In this document: positions 60,600 through 64,000 of the stretch, one piece after another
Position numbering within the stretch: position 1 is the stretch's first letter
Layout: each line of letters begins with the position of its first letter
Source of the DNA: Oscarella lobularis
Taxonomy: Eukaryota > Porifera > Homoscleromorpha > Homosclerophorida > Oscarellidae
NCBI RefSeq assembly: GCF_947507565.1
Contig: NC_089175.1
Location: 4,081,733 to 4,145,732 of the forward strand
Reading direction: 5' to 3'
DNA length: 64,000 nt
Position numbers and translations under genes: made by a program
Notes under the pieces: generated by a model
What the model was told of the DNA's origin: nothing
Databases searched by the model: none
Seen by the model: the letters and a program-made list of their open reading frames with translations, nothing else

Positions 60600-61040
60600 A
60601 AGAGTCTGGCAAAGCGACTCTCTTGTAATAAATTCCAGTGAAATTGCAAGAGACTGGCCCACCGAATCTCTTGTAATAAATTACGGTGAAATTACAAGAG
60701 TCTCGGCAACAGACTCTCTTGCAATAAATTGCAGTAAAATTACAAGAGACTGGCCAACAGACTCTCTTGTAATAAATTACAGTAAAATTACAAGAGACTG
60801 GACAACAGACTCTCTTGTAATAAATTACAGTGAAATTACAAGAGACTGGCCAACAGACTCTCTCGTATGAAATTACAGTGAAATTACAAGAGACGAGCCA
60901 ATTCTTGTATTAAATTACAGTGAAATTACAAGAGACTGGCCTACAGACTCTCTTGTAATAAATTACAGTTAAATTACAAGAGTCTGGCCAACCGACTCTC
61001 TTGTAATAATTTACATTGAAATTACAAGAGGCTGAAAAAA
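60600..61040. repeat. hairpin satellite array H5
   Basis: About nine copies of the 48-bp hairpin unit. The first 150 bp, with its leading flank (60500-60750), duplicates 57740-57990. Confidence 0.9.
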
Positions 61041-62378
61041 CGCGCCTCTTTCACGTAGCAAATTTTTAAAAAATTTAAAAAAGGTTACGACACTTGATAC
61101 AAACCACACGGAAGACGGTGCTATGGAGGTTTATCCGGTATCAGAGGTATCTCACAGGCGCAGCGGAGCTAATTGACTAGGAAGGCCGGAGCCCTTGTCG
61201 GGTGAGGAGAATGACCGACCACCGGGCCATGATGGTCAAACCCTTGGGGATTATTTATTAGAAAAATCTCAATCACAAACGGGGAAGGGTGGTGACAGAA
61301 AACAAGGCAAAAACTCTAGCAGTTAACTGGGGCCCTAAAACTACGAAGGAGAGTTTCCAACTCCCTTCTATCCTAGTCACGAGCTCATGCTCCTGCTACT
61401 GATAAGTATATGGAAACGCTGGGTATATATATGAGAACCCTGCCGGAGTCACTTCGACTGCAGCTATTCACCAACCAAAAATACTCTCTCAATCGGCCGC
61501 AAATACGTTTCTGACAATAACAACAAACGAATTTTGTCGGAAATCAATCTAGAAACGCGAAAAAACGGAGAATATAACGCGTGCCACGTACGAAAGGCAC
61601 GCCCTGTCACGCTACATATGACGTCAGTTGAATGCAACAAAATGCTTCATAGGAAGTATTAGGAACAAGTAGAGGCAAAGAATTCGCCGCGAAGTGCATT
61701 GTGGGTCTATTCTAAAGACATTCCGTCGCCATTTAGAGGCGAAAAGCAAACGGATGCGAAGTTACGACGATATGCTTGATCAGCGAAATCTAGGTGATAT
61801 GTGCCGCCTCTATAAACAGGCATAGCGAAACGCGCGCTAAGCGGATCAGTCCAGAGATAATATTGTCTCTGATCAGACGCTACATGACTAGCTAGTACTG
61901 GCGCGCCGCGCGCAGGCACTCGTTGCTGGCGCGCCGCGCGCAGGCACTCGTTAATTGACTGAGCACTGCCGCGCCGCGCGCTGGCTCTCGTCAAATTATC
62001 TAACTACAGACAAATAAATTACGTCAAAATTTGTCCGAAGACAAATTTCGTTTATAAGGAAAAGGCTGAAATTATGTTTTCAGCCGTCTTCCTAGTAGAA
62101 ATTAATTCACGTTTTCAACAATCCGCTCCCTCTGTACATTTATATACTCCGGGCGAAGGACGGCTCCCTGAGTATATAAATATATTTCCTCCTTGTAGAA
62201 ATTAATAAGAAAAAGGCTGAAATCATGTTTTCAACCGTCCTCCTTCTAGAAATTAATCATTGGTTTTTCAATTTAAAATTGGCAATACTTTTCATATATT
62301 CCGCCATATTTGGCGACGCTAAATCCATCCGCTCGTCGTCCGTACTTCGACAGACTCTCCAACAGACTCTCTTGCAAA
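61030..62378. repeat. dispersed ~1.2-kb element, copy III
   Basis: Near-identical to copy II (54300-55490) apart from a 100-bp insertion at 61251-61350 and a tandem duplication of a CTGGCGCGCCGCGCGCAGGC block near 61896-61950. No coding frame. Confidence 0.75.
61251..61350. mobile_element. 100-bp insertion within element copy III
   Basis: Copies I and II read straight through CCCTTGGGGAGAGTTTCC; copy III has 100 extra bases, starting TTATTTATTAGAAAAATCTC and ending ACTACGAAGGA, between GGGGA and GAGTTT. GGA flanks it on both sides, consistent with a 3-bp target duplication. Its ends are not clear inverted repeats. A small insertion of unknown type. Confidence 0.5.
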
Positions 62379-62587
62379 GGGGGCGCCCACTTTTTATATT
62401 TATAGGCAAGTGTCTGTAATTCGTTGCGCGCGAGTCGCGCTTACGGATGAGGCGCATGGAACGCCACTCGCGCATAGTAATGGCGTGGTGCAGCGGCCCG
62501 ACTGCTTATTAATTAAAAAAGTATTTCTGTGGGGCCTCAAAATTTTGAACGCCGCCTGGCCAAGTGGTTTCGAACTCGTCTGTCGTA

Positions 62588-63459
62588 AATGTTTCTAGCG
62601 TTTATTTATTAGGTAGGGAAACATGTTTCCAGTGTTTTGTTATTAGGTAGGGAAACATGTTTCCATTAGGTAGGGAAACATTTTTCCAGTGTTGATTCAT
62701 TAGGTCGGGAAACATGTTTCTATTAGGTTGGGAAACATGTTTCCAGTGTTTATTCATTAGGTAGGGAAACATGTTTCTAGCGTTTATTTATTAGGTAGGG
62801 AAACATTTTTTTAGTGTTTTTTATTAGGTAGGGAAACATGTTTCTGTTAGGTAGGGAAAAATGTTCCCAGTGTTTATTCATTAAGTAGGGAAACTTGTTT
62901 CCATTGAGTAGGGATACATGTTTTCATATTTTTATTATGTAGGGAAACATGTTTCCGGCGTTTATTCATTAGGTAGGAGCACATGTTTATTCATTATGTA
63001 GGGAGGGGCACATGTTTCTAGCGTTTATTTATTATGTAGGGAAACATGTTTCCAGCGTTTATTCATTAGGTAGGGGAACATGTTTCCAGCGTTTATTCAT
63101 TAGGTAGGAGCACATGTTTATTCATTAGGTAGGGAGGGGCACATTTTTCTAGCGTTTATTTATTATGTAGGGAAACATGTTTCCAGCGTTTATTCATTAG
63201 GTAGGGGAACATGTTTCCAGCGTTTATTCATTAGGTAGGGGAACATGTTTCCAGCGTTTAATCATTAGGTAGGGAAACATGTTTCCATTATGTAGGGAAA
63301 CATGTTTTCATCGTTTTTTCATTAGGTAGGGAAACATGTTTCCAGCGTTTATTTTTTAGGTAGGGAAACATGTTTCCAGTATTTATTCATTAGAGAGGGA
63401 AACATGTTTCCATTAGGTAGGGAAATATGTTTCCAGTGTTTATTCATTAGGTAGGGAAG
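62588..63459. repeat. palindromic ~35-bp array, block 2
   Basis: About 25 copies of the unit TTTATTCATTAGGTAGGG plus AAACATGTTTCCAG, with the palindrome GGAAACATGTTTCC. It joins VWA7 copy 3 exon sequence directly at 63459/63460 with no spacer. Confidence 0.9.
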
Positions 63460-64000
63460 CTCATCGTTTTTTTGTGGATGTCACGGTGCCTGTCTGCTTT
63501 CCGGAAAGCGCTAACAACACGTTCACTGTAACGGCCACTTTGACAATTGGTAAGCGCCAAGAATTAGTCGATTCCTTGCTGTTCGATTTTCTCGTCGACT
63601 CGGAGGTACAGTGCTATATGTTTACATTGTCGAAAGTCTTTACGTAGTGCTAAAGGCTTTCTAAAGAATTCTCGTGTACACGCTGTTAATCGGCAATGCT
63701 AGTGGTACACGTTTTCTATATCTTTTCAGACTGAATATTGGATTGAGCTATTTTTTTTCTTGCAGTTTGTTGATCGTACGGCTCGAGTGTGTTTCCTCAA
63801 TACTGTTTCAGCGACAGACTGCTCAAGTCTTCTCGCCTTGTGCAGTGGCTACTGGTCGGCTACACTTTCCGTCATAGATAATTCTTCCTCAATGGTGGTT
63901 GCTGAAATCACTGACGTAGATGTGTCAAATCCTTCGGACGATGCGGCGACGATTTCCTCTCCGAATTTGCCTCTTCCACGCAACGAGTTTTCCTTCGTGA
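63460..64000 (+). pseudogene. VWA7-like gene copy 3 (5'-truncated, runs off the window)
   Basis: Starts inside what is exon 3 in copy 1 (from HRFFVDVTVPVCFPES). Exon remainder 63460-63605, intron 63606-63765, then the next exon from 63766 to the window end (FVDRTARVCFLNTVSATDCS on). The sequence is much closer to copy 1 than to copy 2, including the intron. The frame is open as far as it can be seen. At least the first two exons and most of the third are missing, replaced by the palindromic array. It shows that the VWA7 family continues to the right. Confidence 0.85.

Larger units (their letters stand above)
53757..62478. repeat. GC-rich ~95-bp dispersed unit, nine copies
   Basis: A unit starting near GGGGGCGCCCAC and ending GGAACGCCACTCGCGCATA contains partly inverted arms (TGCGCGCGAGT and ACTCGCGCA). 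Copies start near 53757, 55488, 55590, 57511, 57612, 59607, 60268, 60372 and 62380; several are in tandem pairs. Orientation is the same in all. The span given is the outer limit of the family, not one element. Confidence 0.8.

Overview
This window is animal nuclear DNA from a compact, intron-rich genome. Coding exons are separated by introns of roughly 45-65 bp with GT..AG ends. The gene content (SRCR receptors, Ig receptor, von Willebrand A protein, Roc-COR-Death protein, ionotropic glutamate receptor) is metazoan. The combination of very short introns, SRCR receptors and an ionotropic glutamate receptor would suit a sponge, perhaps a homoscleromorph, but that assignment is inference.

Layout. 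(1) 1-5906: a complete VWA7-like secreted protein gene (+, six exons, 1108 codons) facing a broken SRCR receptor copy (-). (2) 5907-8795: a truncated Death-domain exon, then a complete Ig-like/transmembrane/Death-domain receptor gene (eight exons, 595 codons). (3) 9283-46434: a second VWA7-SRCR pair. Here the VWA7 copy is dead (nonsense codon, frameshift) and is cut in the middle of an exon by about 29.5 kb of foreign DNA, while the SRCR copy is intact (four exons, 1021 codons). The foreign segment (about 11209-40727) carries the 3' end of an ELP4 gene, an ankyrin-Roc-COR-Death gene with one in-frame stop, a broken sulfotransferase piece, and about 23 kb of tandem arrays, chiefly a 45-bp satellite present in two blocks (16.3-28.0 kb and 34.6-40.7 kb). 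(4) 46435-52150: unrecognised exon clusters on + and a decayed ionotropic glutamate receptor gene. (5) 52180-63459: the 5' end of a CRNKL1 (crooked neck) gene that runs into a nest of duplicated repeats: hairpin-forming 48-bp arrays, a ~1.2-kb dispersed element, palindromic 35-bp arrays, and three copies of an ISWI helicase gene fragment. (6) 63460-64000: the start of a third VWA7 copy, truncated at its 5' side by a satellite array.

The protein-coding theme is cell-surface recognition and death-fold signalling: VWA7/EGF/CCP, SRCR and Ig ectodomains, plus two genes ending in Death domains. The locus looks like a tandemly duplicated recognition-gene cluster that is being reshaped by satellite expansion and repeat insertion. 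Long open frames inside the satellites arise because the repeat unit length is a multiple of three, and I do not annotate them as genes. All exon boundaries were inferred by eye from splice consensus and from comparing the duplicated copies; no database search was possible.
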